DNA from: CAYSCX01 sp964429575
Lineage (GTDB): Bacteria; Desulfobacterota; Binatia; Binatales; Binataceae
Assembly (NCBI GenBank): GCA_964429575.1
Contig: CAYSCX010000001.1
Span: forward strand, 186,001-250,000
Direction: 5' to 3'
Length of the DNA stretch: 64,000 bases
Within the stretch, counting starts at the first letter, position 1; each line of letters begins with the position of its first letter. Both the position numbers and the translations under genes were made by a program. Positions 37,521-46,524 of the stretch are shown here, piece by piece. The notes below the pieces were generated by a model. It saw only the letters and a list, made by a program, of their open reading frames with translations. It did no database searches and was not told where the DNA came from.

Positions 37521-37636
37521 CAGGCGCGATGTGGCGGCATTATCATGCGGCGCGCGCGAGAATCTCAAGCTCGCTGTCACTGCACCGACCCGCATCTGGT
37601 TGGGCGCGCGCAACTTCGCCGCTAAGCTCCGGCACC

Positions 37637-38419
37637 ATGGAGCAGAGCATCTACCAGTTCCCGGAAATATTCCGGCGCGTCCACAAAGAACGGCCGCAGG
37701 ATATTGCCGACGAAGTGCGATTCCTGCGGCGCGTTTGGCGCCGCCATTACCCGCGCCCGGTCCGCCGCGCCCTCGACCTTGCTTCCGGCAACTCTCCGCA
37801 CGGACAGATTCTCGCGCGAGACGGAATCATGGTCGTCGGCATCGACCGGTCGCCTACCATGATCGCCGCAGGGCGGCGGGAGTCGCGCGGGCTTCGCGGC
37901 GTTCGTTTCTACCGCCGCGCGATCGAACGTTTCCGCATCCCTGAGCGTCGATTCGACGTCGCCTTCTTTATGTCGGAAACATTCCCCGTGATGACGACCA
38001 ACGAAGCGATCCTGTCGCACATGCGCTGCGTCGGCCGCTTGCTCAAGCGCGGCGGCCTCTACTGCATCGACGTGGATCGGATGGACGGGATCCGCGCGGT
38101 GAGAACGCGAAAGATCTGGAGAGACAGGATGCTCACAGTCGGCGACGCCGCGGTACGCGTGCGCTCATTCAATCGGCCCATGCCGTGGTATTCGGGAATC
38201 TACTCGGTATTCGATCTCGAATGCGAAATTCGGTTACCCGCCGGCCGCGTCACGACCCGCGACATGATCCCGCTCCGCTATATGCTTCCTTGCACTCTCG
38301 ACCTGATCGCGCGCGCTTCGGGGATGTTCAAAACCGTCGCGGTGTATGCCGATCTCTCATTCACCGAGCCGCTTGAAAAGTGCGACCGCCACTGGCTTGC
38401 AGTGCTTCAACGCGTGTAA
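37637..38419 (+). CDS. Class I SAM-dependent methyltransferase
   Basis: 260 residues from ATG 37637; the open frame runs far upstream antisense to the CoA-transferase and is not coding there. Motif I is ALDLASGNSPHG, motif II VVGIDRSPTMI, and motif IV FDVAFFMSETFPVMTTNEA. The remainder carries LKRGGLYCIDVDRMDG and a C-terminal beta-rich region. The substrate is unknown. It lies 42 bp upstream of the enoyl-CoA hydratase gene and could be co-transcribed with it. Confidence 0.85.
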   Translation: MEQSIYQFPEIFRRVHKERPQDIADEVRFLRRVWRRHYPRPVRRALDLASGNSPHGQILARDGIMVVGIDRSPTMIAAGRRESRGLRGVRFYRRAIERFRIPERRFDVAFFMSETFPVMTTNEAILSHMRCVGRLLKRGGLYCIDVDRMDGIRAVRTRKIWRDRMLTVGDAAVRVRSFNRPMPWYSGIYSVFDLECEIRLPAGRVTTRDMIPLRYMLPCTLDLIARASGMFKTVAVYADLSFTEPLEKCDRHWLAVLQRV

Positions 38420-38461
38420 GACGCTGGAGCTCTCGACGTTTCCGCTTCGGAGGTGCGCAAC

Positions 38462-39220
38462 ATGCTGGTTGATGCGAATGATCTCGGCGAAGGGGTACGT
38501 CTGCTCACGCTCGATCGGCCGCCGGCCAACGCGATCAACAAGGATTTCCTCGACGCGCTCTACGAGCGGTGCCGCGAGGCGCGCGACGACAAGAGCGTGC
38601 GCGCCGTCATCGTCACCGGCGCCGGCAAATTCTTCAGCGGCGGATTCGACATCAAGGAGGCGGCGCGCGGCCAGAGCAGGGTAACCAATCTCGCGGGTCA
38701 TGCGGCTGATGGTATTTTCGCGCTCTGGACGATGCCCAAGCCGACGGTCGCGATGGTCAACGGACACTCGATCGCGGGCGGCATCATCATCGGACTGGCG
38801 TGCGATTTTCGCATCACTTGCGCCGGCGCCCACAAATTCGGCCTCAACGAAATTGCAATTGGGCTGCCGCTCCCTCCGGGCCCCATCGAGATCGCGAAAC
38901 TCGCACTCACCAGCCATGGCCTCCGCTACGCGCTGTTCGAGGCCGCGATGCACGGCCCGGAGCGAGCGCGCGAGCTTGGCTTCGTCGACGAGGTCGTCGA
39001 GCCGTCACGCCTTCAGGCGCGCTGCGTCGAGCTTGCGAAGCGCCTCGCAAGCGTCGCACAGCCCGCATACGCATACGTGAAGCAGGAACTTCAGCGCGAC
39101 GCGGTCGCGCGGACCCTCAACTTTCCGCAAGAACGGTTGAAGGCGCTGGCGGCGGTCGGTGCGACCGAGGAAAGCCGCGAGATGTTGCGAAAGCAGGTTG
39201 GATCAATCTCGCACGGCTGA
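38462..39220 (+). CDS. Enoyl-CoA hydratase/isomerase (crotonase) family protein
   Basis: 252 residues from ATG 38462 with GGAGG eight bases upstream. The two oxyanion-hole segments are GKFFSGGFDIKEA and NGHSIAGGIIIGLACDFRI. A Glu in FGLNEIAIGLPLPPGP occupies the position of a crotonase catalytic acid, but a second is not obvious. This pattern fits isomerase-like or uncharacterised members. Convergent with the phosphatase gene (5 bp gap). Part of the CoA-ester gene neighbourhood. Confidence 0.87.
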   Translation: MLVDANDLGEGVRLLTLDRPPANAINKDFLDALYERCREARDDKSVRAVIVTGAGKFFSGGFDIKEAARGQSRVTNLAGHAADGIFALWTMPKPTVAMVNGHSIAGGIIIGLACDFRITCAGAHKFGLNEIAIGLPLPPGPIEIAKLALTSHGLRYALFEAAMHGPERARELGFVDEVVEPSRLQARCVELAKRLASVAQPAYAYVKQELQRDAVARTLNFPQERLKALAAVGATEESREMLRKQVGSISHG

Positions 39221-39225
39221 ATGCC

Positions 39226-39876
39226 CTAGGCGTGGGAGAGGTGATCTGTCAGGTCGAGCGCGCGCGTCCGCCAGCTCCCGTGATGCTCGAGAATATGAAT
39301 AGAGCCGAGTTCAACTACAGGCTCCGCCCCGGCGAGCATGCGCGCGACAGCTCGGATGACGCCTCGATGCGCGACCAGCAGCGCCGATCCACCGGGAGCT
39401 GAGACGCTTGGCGACCACAGTTGGAACATGCGGCCGACTCCGCATGCGACGCGATCATTGAACGCCGCGCGGCTTTCGCCGCCGGGATACGCGTAGCCGG
39501 GCAAGAACTTGTCGCGCGTCCACCTTTCGAATTCCGCGGGGTGACGCTCGCGAATCTCGTCTGCCGTGAGACCTTCGAACAGACCGAAATCCACCTCGCG
39601 GAACTCCGCGATCGCGACGACGCGGTCATGGCCCGCGACGATATGCGCACTCTCGCGCGCGCGGCTGAGCGGCGTCGTGAAGACACGCGCGTAGCCAGGC
39701 GGCGCGGATCTCGCGGCCAGCGCCTGGCGAACGGCATGCATCTGGCGGCGGCCCAGGTCGGATAGCGGCACGTCGGTCCGCCCGTGATAGCGGATGCTCG
39801 ATTCTCCCTCGGTCTCGCCGTGGCGGACCAGTACGAGAGTTGAAGGCTTGAGGTTTTCCGGCGTCATCGCAGCCAT
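39226..39876 (-). CDS. Histidine phosphatase superfamily protein
   Basis: 216 residues from ATG 39876 (a TTG directly before it and an internal ATG at 39867 are alternatives). The catalytic LVRHGETEGE with phospho-accepting His, FTTPLSRARESAHI, the Glu region REVDFGLFEGLTADEIRE and LLVAHRGVIRAVARML are diagnostic. It could act on phosphoglycerate, alpha-ribazole phosphate or other small phosphoesters. Its start is only 9 bp from repeat copy 4. Confidence 0.9.
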   Translation of the reverse strand: MAAMTPENLKPSTLVLVRHGETEGESSIRYHGRTDVPLSDLGRRQMHAVRQALAARSAPPGYARVFTTPLSRARESAHIVAGHDRVVAIAEFREVDFGLFEGLTADEIRERHPAEFERWTRDKFLPGYAYPGGESRAAFNDRVACGVGRMFQLWSPSVSAPGGSALLVAHRGVIRAVARMLAGAEPVVELGSIHILEHHGSWRTRALDLTDHLSHA

Positions 39877-39884
39877 CAAACGGC

Positions 39885-40045
39885 CTAGCAGGCTGTTGAA
39901 AAAGTCGTTTTCAACAGGCTGCTCCCTCTCTCGCGTCTCCCCCAGAGGGGGAGAGGATGAAGAAGGAAGCCATCTTTCACGCAGGGTGTTGAGCGCGCCG
40001 CCGGGACCGCGTGGATATGTTCTGCGTTTCTAAACACCCTGCTAG
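39885..40045 (+). repeat. Dispersed three-hairpin element, copy 4
   Basis: 161 bp bounded by CTAG. The short stem is GCAGGCTGTTGAAAA ... TTTTCAACAGGCTGC (one stem mismatch), the central hairpin CTCCCCC AGA GGGGGAG, then GAAGGAAGCCATCTTTCAC and a long stem-loop GCAGGGTGTTGAG ... TAAACACCCTGC. The distal CTAG supplies the TAG stop of the DUF1015 gene on the minus strand (40042-40044). Confidence 0.85.
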
Positions 40046-41343
40046 GGACCCGGGGGACTGTCGAGCGGGTTCATCACGAGTCCGGTCAGCAGCTTCGGGT
40101 GGAAGTATGTGGATTTCTCCGGCATCGTCGCGCCCGCGTCACACACGCGTTCGACGTCGTTGATCGACGGCGGGTTCATCAGGAATGCGCCGTCGGCGCT
40201 CCCGCCGAGCGCAACATCAACCGCCGCGCGCGCATCGATAGTGTAATCGATATTGCCGCCCGCTCGAATCTCTGCAGCGCCGAGGCCGAAGATGTGTTCA
40301 AAGACCAGCGCATGCAGAATCGAGACGTCGAGACTGCGGACCTCCCGAACCTCGTTCGGCATCGCCGATTCGATCGCGCGCGAATCTTTGAGAGAGAGCA
40401 GATACATCGCGCATCCTTGGCGCAGTGCGACCGCGAGAGCGCCGCGGCCGCGGTCCTTCAAGGCACGAATCAATTGGTCACGGTCCGAGAACGATTCGAC
40501 CACAAAATGCTCGCGCGCGTGCCCGGCAAAGCCCATCGCGCGTGCTCGATCGAGGTGATGAACTACCCGATGGGTCGGCAAGATGACTAACCCCGGGTCG
40601 TTGCACGCGGCCAGCGTCATCATCACGTAGTCGAAGGCCTGAAGCGGCGCGGTCGATACCGATGCGCGCCGAATTGCGCGGTGTTCAAGCGCCGTCTCGT
40701 AGCGATGGTGACCATCCGCGATGAGCACGCGCGGCGTCGCGAGCTCGCGCTGGATCGTCGCGATCTCTTCGCGAGACTCTATAGCGCGTAGTTCGTTTTG
40801 AATTCTGAGATCGTCCGTCAACGCGATTTGCGGGGCGCGATTGAGCGCGATATCGCGCAGCCGATCTAGCGCCGGATGTTCGCCGGAGTAGAGTCCGAAG
40901 ATCGAACTGACGTTGGTTTCAATCGCGGTCAGCAACTTGAGCCGATCCTCCTTCGCCGCCGGAAAAGTTCGCTCATGCGGAAGGATTCGGCCGCGGCGGT
41001 ACTCCTCGACGCGAATGCGCGCGACCAAACCATGGCGCGCGGTCGTGCGGCCCTCGATCTCGAAGCGCTGCGTGTACAAATAGATCGCGGGTCTTGGTGC
41101 GCGCCGCAGCGCTCCGTCGCGCAGCCACGCGGCAAGCGTCTCGCGCGCCACCGTGTAGCGGTCGGCGTCGCGTCCGAACTCGAGACGGACCACGTTGAAC
41201 GGACTGCGTTCGTACAGCTCGCGCTGGCGCGCGTCGCCGATCAGATCGTACGGCGGAGCGACGACGCGCGCCAAGTCGCCGACCACGGAAGGGTCGTAAA
41301 GGAGGCCGCACAATGGCTCGATTCTTTCGCCTTCCGCCGTCAC
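40042..41343 (-). CDS. DUF1015 family protein
   Basis: 433 residues from GTG 41343, which overlaps the sua5 TGA as GTGA. Family hallmarks are RIEPLCGLLYDP, VAPPYDLI, RSPFNVVRLEFG, IYLYTQRFEIEG, ARIRVEEYRRGRILPHERTF, LIADGHHRYETAL and MMTLAACNDPGLVILPTHRVV. The function is not established. Its coupling to sua5, in a purine/alanine-racemase operon, is contextual only. The TAG stop is part of repeat copy 4, so the original C terminus may have differed. Confidence 0.88.
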   Translation of the reverse strand: MTAEGERIEPLCGLLYDPSVVGDLARVVAPPYDLIGDARQRELYERSPFNVVRLEFGRDADRYTVARETLAAWLRDGALRRAPRPAIYLYTQRFEIEGRTTARHGLVARIRVEEYRRGRILPHERTFPAAKEDRLKLLTAIETNVSSIFGLYSGEHPALDRLRDIALNRAPQIALTDDLRIQNELRAIESREEIATIQRELATPRVLIADGHHRYETALEHRAIRRASVSTAPLQAFDYVMMTLAACNDPGLVILPTHRVVHHLDRARAMGFAGHAREHFVVESFSDRDQLIRALKDRGRGALAVALRQGCAMYLLSLKDSRAIESAMPNEVREVRSLDVSILHALVFEHIFGLGAAEIRAGGNIDYTIDARAAVDVALGGSADGAFLMNPPSINDVERVCDAGATMPEKSTYFHPKLLTGLVMNPLDSPPGP

Positions 41344-42020
41344 TTGAGCGTCCCGCTCGCGAGTGCGGCGGCGAGCTCGCGTTCCGGCACTGCTCCTTCG
41401 CGAATCATCGCCCATTCATCGCCGCGCACCGAGACGACGGTGCTCGGCGCCGGCGCGTCCAGCGTGCCTCCTTCAAGGTAAACTTTAACTTTCGTGCCAA
41501 ATGTCGCACGTGCCTCGGCCAGAGTCTGTGCGGGCGCCTTCCCGGATCGATTCGCGCTGGTGGCGGTGAGGGGACCACCGAGCGAAGCCGCCAGCTCGCG
41601 CGCAACGTGATGCGCCGGAACTCTCACCCCGACGCCGCCGTCCGGGCCAACAATTTCCGCGGGAATGCCGCGACGCGCCGGCATCACGATTGTAAGCGGT
41701 CCCGGCCAGAACGCTTCCGCGAATCTCCGCGCCGCGAACGGCACGCTCGCCGCAAGTTCAAACGCCATCGCCGCATCGGATGCGATGAGCGCCACCGGCT
41801 TCTCGGGATCGCGGCGCTTCAGCGCGAAAAGCCGCCGCAGTGCTTCGCGCGACAACGCATCTGCGCCCAGCGCGTACCACGTGTCGGTCGGATACACGAT
41901 TAGCATCGCGCCGCGCAGCGCCTCGACCGCGTCGCCGATGGTGAAGAGCTGCGCCGCGCCGCTTCGCCGCGTACTACGCTTGGATGAAGTTCGCAAATTT
42001 TCGCGAAGCTCCTGCCGCAC
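41340..42020 (-). CDS. tsaC: Threonylcarbamoyl-AMP synthase (Sua5/YrdC)
   Basis: 226 residues. Makes threonylcarbamoyl-AMP from Thr, bicarbonate and ATP for t6A modification of tRNA. YrdC-domain motifs: IVYPTDTWYALGADAL, LFALKRRDPEKPVALI, FWPGPLTIVMPAR, VGVRVPAHHVARELA and GPLTATSANRSGKAPAQTL. The short length without a full Sua5 C-terminal domain indicates the YrdC/TsaC type. GTG 42020 is 21 bp after the purD stop; the first about 20 residues are not conserved, so a later start is possible. Confidence 0.9.
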   Translation of the reverse strand: MRQELRENLRTSSKRSTRRSGAAQLFTIGDAVEALRGAMLIVYPTDTWYALGADALSREALRRLFALKRRDPEKPVALIASDAAMAFELAASVPFAARRFAEAFWPGPLTIVMPARRGIPAEIVGPDGGVGVRVPAHHVARELAASLGGPLTATSANRSGKAPAQTLAEARATFGTKVKVYLEGGTLDAPAPSTVVSVRGDEWAMIREGAVPERELAAALASGTLK

Positions 42021-42041
42021 AACTGCTGCCCGCCCAATTCT

Positions 42042-43373
42042 TCAACCACGCCCCGCTGCGTGCGCGAGCGCGCGACTGCCGATGTCCCGCCGAAACTGCT
42101 TGCCGTCAAACGAGATCATGTCGGCTGCCTGATAGGCGGCATTCACCGCAGTGGCCAAATCGTCGGCCATTGTCGTCACCGCGAGCACCCGGCCGCCGTC
42201 GGTGACCAGCGTGCCGTCGCGCAACGCTGTGCCTGCATGAAATACTTTGACGCGAATCTTCTTGAGCGCCCACTGGACCTTCGCCTCTGACGGCTCGGAG
42301 CCCTCGATGCGCTCGAGTCCTGTAATCGGAAGTCCCTTGCGGTAGTCGCCGGGGTATCCGCCCGACGCGAGCACCACTGTCGCCGCGCTTTTCGTCGACA
42401 TCCGAAACGGCGCGCTTTCGAGGCGCCCATCGACCGCCGCGAGCAGCGTCTCCGCGAGGTCGCCATCGAAGCGCATCATCAGGACTTCGCACTCGGGATC
42501 ACCGAATCGGGCGTTGTACTCGATTACGTTCAATGTCTCGCCGTCGATCATCAGTGCCACGTACATCACGCCTCGATACGGCGCGCCCCGCCGCTTCATT
42601 TCCGAAAGCGTCGGTTGAACGACCTCGCGCATGATGCGTCCGTCGAGCGCGCCATTGAGGTGCGGCACTGGAGAGTACGCGCCCATGCCGCCCGTGTTGG
42701 GACCCTGGTCGCCGTCGAATATCGCCTTGTGGTCCTGGGCGATACCGAGGCTTATCGCGTTGTCGCCATCGCAAAGCGCGAAGTACGAGAGTTCCTCGCC
42801 GCGAAGGCATTCTTCGATCACGACGCGTCTTCCGGCGGCGCCGAATCTCGCCTGCTCGAGCGCGTCGCTAATCGCGGCGAGCGCAGCATCAGTATCGCGG
42901 CACACCGTGACGCCCTTGCCGGCCGTAAGACCGTCGGCCTTGACGACAATCGGAGCGGCGTGCGAACGCACGTACTGTCGCGCTGCTTGCGCGTCATCAA
43001 ACACCTCGAATTCGGCGGTCGGCACGCCGGCAGCGCGCATCACCGATTTCGCGAAGGACTTGCTCGCCTCGAGCTGCGCGGCTGCGCGCCTGGGGCCGAA
43101 AATCTTGAGGTTGGCCCGCTCGAACTCATCAACGATTCCGGCGGCAAGCGGCTCCTCGGGCCCCACGATCGTAAGTTCGACCTTTTTCTCTCGCGCGAAT
43201 TCGATCAATGCCGCGCTGTCGTCAGGAGCGATCGCAACCGGCTCGGCGAGCTGCGCGGTGCCGGGGTTGCCGGACGCGCAGTAAATCTTCCAGACGCCCT
43301 GGCTTTGATGCAGCCGCCAGCAGAGCGCGTGCTCGCGCGCCCCTTTGCCGATGACCAGGACTCTTGCCGGCAT
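42042..43373 (-). CDS. purD: Phosphoribosylamine-glycine ligase
   Basis: 443 residues. ATP-grasp enzyme forming GAR in de novo purine synthesis. It has ASGNPGTAQLAEPVAI, TIVGPEEPLAAGIVDEF, FGPRRAAAQLEASKSFAK, VVKADGLTAGKGV, DHKAIFDGDQGPNTGGMGAYSP and EYNARFGDPE. The N-terminal nucleotide loop reads GKGAREHAL where most family members have GSGGREHAL. It lies 9 bp after purH in the alr-purH-purD-sua5-DUF1015 operon. Confidence 0.96.
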   Translation of the reverse strand: MPARVLVIGKGAREHALCWRLHQSQGVWKIYCASGNPGTAQLAEPVAIAPDDSAALIEFAREKKVELTIVGPEEPLAAGIVDEFERANLKIFGPRRAAAQLEASKSFAKSVMRAAGVPTAEFEVFDDAQAARQYVRSHAAPIVVKADGLTAGKGVTVCRDTDAALAAISDALEQARFGAAGRRVVIEECLRGEELSYFALCDGDNAISLGIAQDHKAIFDGDQGPNTGGMGAYSPVPHLNGALDGRIMREVVQPTLSEMKRRGAPYRGVMYVALMIDGETLNVIEYNARFGDPECEVLMMRFDGDLAETLLAAVDGRLESAPFRMSTKSAATVVLASGGYPGDYRKGLPITGLERIEGSEPSEAKVQWALKKIRVKVFHAGTALRDGTLVTDGGRVLAVTTMADDLATAVNAAYQAADMISFDGKQFRRDIGSRALAHAAGRG

Positions 43374-43382
43374 TCGATGAAA

Positions 43383-44948
43383 TTAATGGCGGAAGTGGCG
43401 GACGCCCGTGAAGACCATCGCGAGCCCGTTCTTGTCCGCCGCCGCTATGACCTCGCTGTCGCGCACCGCGCCGCCGGGCTGAGCGATCGCCGTGGCGCCT
43501 GCTTCGGCGGCGAGTGTCGGTCCGTCAGGAAAGGGAAACAGCGCCTCGGAAACGAGCACGGAACCTTCCAGCGCGATCTTGAGGCGCGCCGCCTTCTCTC
43601 GCGCCGTGTACACCGGATCGATGCGCGACGTTGCTCCACCGCCGACCGCGAGCGTGCGATCCTCGGTGACGAATGCGATCGCGTTGGACTTGATGTGCTT
43701 ACACACCCGGATGCCGAAGGCGAGTGCGCGGTACTCGGCGTCGTTAGGTCTGCGCCTCGTCACGACCTTTCCCTGCCGAGGGTCCTCGATCGCGAGGTCC
43801 GGTGTTTGCACGAGCAGTCCGCCGAGCACGCGCCTGAGGTCGAATTCTTCGCGACGAACCGCATCGGCATGAAATCGCATCACACGCCGATTCTTCTTCT
43901 TGCGCAGGAATTCGATCACTCCCGGCGGGTAGTCAGGCCCGATCAGCACTTCTGTGAACAGCTCATCGACTGCGCGCGCGAACTCCATGTCCCAGGGCCG
44001 ATTGGAAATGACGATGCCGCCAAACGGCGAGTCCGGGTCGGTCGCGAACGCCTTGTCCCATGCGCCCTTGAGCGTATCTGCGACGCCGACGCCGCACGGC
44101 GTGTTGTGCTTGAGAATCGCGACCACCGCGCGCGGCTCATCGCGGAACTCGAGCATCATGTTAATTGCCGAGCTGATGTCGACGACGTTGTTGAACGAAA
44201 GTTCCTTGCCGTGAAGCTGCTCGGCGATCTCTAGGAATCTGCCATAGAGTGCGCCCGTTTGATGCGGATTCTCGCCGTAGCGCAGCATCTGCTCGCGCTC
44301 GAGCGCGATGCTGAACGTTTCGCCAAGCGCGGCGCCTTCCGGCTCCGCACGCGCGCCAAGCCAGTTGGAGATGGCCGAGTCGTACTGCGTGACGCGCGCG
44401 AACGCCTTTCGCGCAAGCCGCCATCGCGTCTGCGCGCTCACGGCGCCATTATTGGAATCCATCTCGGCGGCGACCGGTGCGTAATCCGCAGGGTCCACCA
44501 CCACCGCGACATCAGTGAAATTCTTCGCCGCCGCGCGTACCAGCGTGGGGCCGCCGATGTCGATGTTCTCGATCGCGTCCTCAAGCGTTACGCCGTCTTT
44601 CGCCGCGGTTTTCTCGAACGGGTAGAAGTTGACGGCCACCAGGTCGATCGGTTCGAGCGCGTGCTCTTTCATCTGGCGCTGATGGCTCGCCTGGGAGCGT
44701 CGCGCGAGGATGCCGCCGTGGATCTTTGGATGCAGCGTCTTTACGCGGCCATCGAGAATCTCCGGAAACCCGGTAAAATCCTCGACCGCGCGAACCTTGA
44801 TGCCCGCGCCCTCCAGCGCCGCGCGCGTCCCGCCGGTCGAGAGAATCTCGACTTGGTGCCGCGCCAGCGCCCGCGCAAACTCCGCGAGGCCGCTCTTGTC
44901 CGACACTCCGAGCAGCGCACGCCGAATCACCACCTTTTCCCCGTTCAT
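43383..44948 (-). CDS. purH: Bifunctional AICAR transformylase / IMP cyclohydrolase
   Basis: 521 residues, family length. The N-terminal MGS-like cyclohydrolase has ALLGVSDKSGLAEFARAL, ILSTGGTRAALEGAG and RVKTLHPKIHGGILARR. The C-terminal transformylase has LRYGENPHQTGALYG, KHNTPCGVG and SPFGGIVISNRP. The usual GAGQ-type loop reads VGGGATSRIDPV here. It performs the last two steps of purine synthesis. The stop of alr lies downstream and its own start is 6 bp from the alr stop, so alr is the upstream gene in the operon. Confidence 0.96.
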   Translation of the reverse strand: MNGEKVVIRRALLGVSDKSGLAEFARALARHQVEILSTGGTRAALEGAGIKVRAVEDFTGFPEILDGRVKTLHPKIHGGILARRSQASHQRQMKEHALEPIDLVAVNFYPFEKTAAKDGVTLEDAIENIDIGGPTLVRAAAKNFTDVAVVVDPADYAPVAAEMDSNNGAVSAQTRWRLARKAFARVTQYDSAISNWLGARAEPEGAALGETFSIALEREQMLRYGENPHQTGALYGRFLEIAEQLHGKELSFNNVVDISSAINMMLEFRDEPRAVVAILKHNTPCGVGVADTLKGAWDKAFATDPDSPFGGIVISNRPWDMEFARAVDELFTEVLIGPDYPPGVIEFLRKKKNRRVMRFHADAVRREEFDLRRVLGGLLVQTPDLAIEDPRQGKVVTRRRPNDAEYRALAFGIRVCKHIKSNAIAFVTEDRTLAVGGGATSRIDPVYTAREKAARLKIALEGSVLVSEALFPFPDGPTLAAEAGATAIAQPGGAVRDSEVIAAADKNGLAMVFTGVRHFRH

Positions 44949-44954
44949 GGCACT

Positions 44955-46085
44955 CTATCCCCGCGCGATTCGCGGCACTCGCTTTCCGACCGTGCAGAGC
45001 ATCTCGTACGAAATGGTATGCGCCAGCCGCGCGATATCATTGACGCTGATGGTCGACTCTCCCGCGCCACCCCACAGTATCACCTCGTCGCCAACTTCAG
45101 CCTGCGGCACGTCGGTGATATCGATCATCGTGAGATCCATGCACACCGCGCCGGCCACTCGCGCGCGGCGCCCACGAATCAGCACCTCTGCGCCGTTCTG
45201 AAGCCCGCGCCGGTACCCGTCGGCATAACCGACCGGCAGCACGCCAATGATGCTCGGCCGCGTCGTCACAAAGGTGTGGCCGTAGCTCACACCCGCGCCG
45301 GCTGGAACGTTCTTTCGCTGAACCAGCCGCGTCTTGAAGGTCATCACCGGCCGAAGCTCGACCTTTTCGCGCACCGCGGGCACGGGCGGGAGACCATAGA
45401 GTGCTAGTCCGCTGCGGACCATGGTGAAGCGCGCATCTTCGCGCAGCACCAGCGCGGCTGTGTTTGCGACGTGGAGGAGCTCGGGACGCATCCCGGCGGA
45501 ACCGAGCGTTTCTATCACCGCGGCGAATACCTTGAGCTGCGAATCGGTGACCGGACTCGCCGGGTCGCTCGCATTTGCGAGCAGCGTGCAGGCGCCCTCG
45601 AACTTCAGCGACGTAGCCGCGCGAATCGCGGCGATCGCCGCTGGAACGTCGGCGGGCAGGATGCCGAGCCGCGTCGCGCCGGTATCGAATTTCAAGTGAA
45701 TCGGAACCGGCGAACGCCCCAACGCGTGCGCGGCCGCGTTCAACGGCGCGATAAGTGCGACGTCGAACACGAACGGTGTGACGCCAAGCTCGATTATCTC
45801 GCGCGCCTGTTCGTGGAAGAATCCACCGAGCAGGTAGATTCGCGCGCCGGTGAGTCCGGCTTCGCGAAGTTCGCGCGCCTCGCCCATCGTCGCGACGCCG
45901 AAGTGACGGCAGCCGTCCGCGGCCAACGCGCGCGAGACTGTCACCGCGCCGTGTCCGTACGCGTCGGCCTTCACGACCGCCATCAATTCCCGGCCGGGGG
46001 CAAGCGACCCGAGCATCCGATAGTTGAAACGCAGAGCGGCGAGATCGATTTCGACCACCGTCGCCCGCCCGGTCTCCGATGACAT
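44955..46085 (-). CDS. alr: Alanine racemase
   Basis: 376 residues from ATG 46085. PLP enzyme supplying D-Ala for peptidoglycan. The Schiff-base Lys39 is in AVVKADAYGHGA, the second catalytic Tyr in VSYGHTF near residue 266, with VANTAALVL, MVRSGLALYGL, LPVGYADGYRRGL and CMDLTMIDIT. The open frame continues 57 codons upstream, but ATG 46085 gives the family start. First gene of the operon; its leader contains a terminator-like hairpin. Confidence 0.95.
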   Translation of the reverse strand: MSSETGRATVVEIDLAALRFNYRMLGSLAPGRELMAVVKADAYGHGAVTVSRALAADGCRHFGVATMGEARELREAGLTGARIYLLGGFFHEQAREIIELGVTPFVFDVALIAPLNAAAHALGRSPVPIHLKFDTGATRLGILPADVPAAIAAIRAATSLKFEGACTLLANASDPASPVTDSQLKVFAAVIETLGSAGMRPELLHVANTAALVLREDARFTMVRSGLALYGLPPVPAVREKVELRPVMTFKTRLVQRKNVPAGAGVSYGHTFVTTRPSIIGVLPVGYADGYRRGLQNGAEVLIRGRRARVAGAVCMDLTMIDITDVPQAEVGDEVILWGGAGESTISVNDIARLAHTISYEMLCTVGKRVPRIARG

Positions 46086-46140
46086 GCTGCTGCGGTCCTT
46101 AGCGCCCAGGAAAGGAAGGCGCGAGCGTCGCCATACGGCG

Positions 46141-46181
46141 AAAAAACGAAAAACGCCCGAGCCATCCCGACAGCCCGGGCG
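46141..46181 (-). terminator. Terminator-like hairpin in the alr leader
   Basis: Read on the minus strand, CGCCCGGGC (46181-46173) pairs with GCTCGGGCG (46162-46154) with one G-U pair, followed immediately by TTTTTCGTTTTTT. It lies 56-96 bp upstream of the alr ATG. No minus-strand gene lies upstream that would need terminating (thiS is divergent), so a leader attenuator is possible. No known riboswitch class was recognised. Confidence 0.5.
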
Positions 46182-46363
46182 CACGCCATCGAGACGCGCC
46201 CGTTGAGCGCGACGCCTTGCGCCGCAATTTTGCGCCCGTCCAGGGTACGTTGCCAACTAACCACCGCCTTTGCGGACAGTCAATCGAGTCTCGCGCCAAC
46301 AATCCACGGCGCTACCGCAATCTTGTGGACGGCGATCTTTCGACGCGGGCACGCTGTGCATTT

Positions 46364-46392
46364 TTGCGATAGCGCGTCGCCAGTGCTATAAG
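46364..46392 (+). promoter_or_regulatory. Sigma70-type promoter of the thi operon
   Basis: TTGCGA (46364-46369), a 17-bp spacer and TATAAG (46387-46392) with an extended TG one base upstream of the -10. The predicted start point near 46399 falls exactly at the 5' edge of the TPP riboswitch. Confidence 0.6.
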
Positions 46393-46395
46393 GAA

Positions 46396-46486
46396 ATTGG
46401 CTGGGGGTGTGCGCTTGGCGCACTGAGAACTCCTCGAGAGGACCCCTCGAACCTGATCCGGATAATACCGGCGTAGGGAAGCCAGC
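46396..46486 (+). ncRNA. TPP riboswitch (THI element)
   Basis: The conserved core blocks are present in order: GGGGTGT, CTGAGA (46423-46428), ACCCCTCGAACCTGATCC and GGATAATACCGGCGTAGGGAA, closed by the outer P1 stem GGCT/AGCC. TPP binding controls the downstream thiamine genes. It precedes an intrinsic terminator and thiS, the expected position. Confidence 0.95.
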
Positions 46487-46524
46487 TCCGCCGGATGCCG
46501 CGCGACGTTCGCGGCCGCGCCAGG

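Noticed and set aside
36350..37636. Long plus-strand open frame (689 codons) running into the methyltransferase gene
   Set aside because: Its first 429 codons are antisense to the CaiB/BaiF CoA-transferase and rich in His, Arg and Ala without any motif; only the part from ATG 37637 is a real protein.
42615..44234. 539-codon plus-strand open frame
   Set aside because: Antisense to purD and purH, both certain genes; no recognisable motif.
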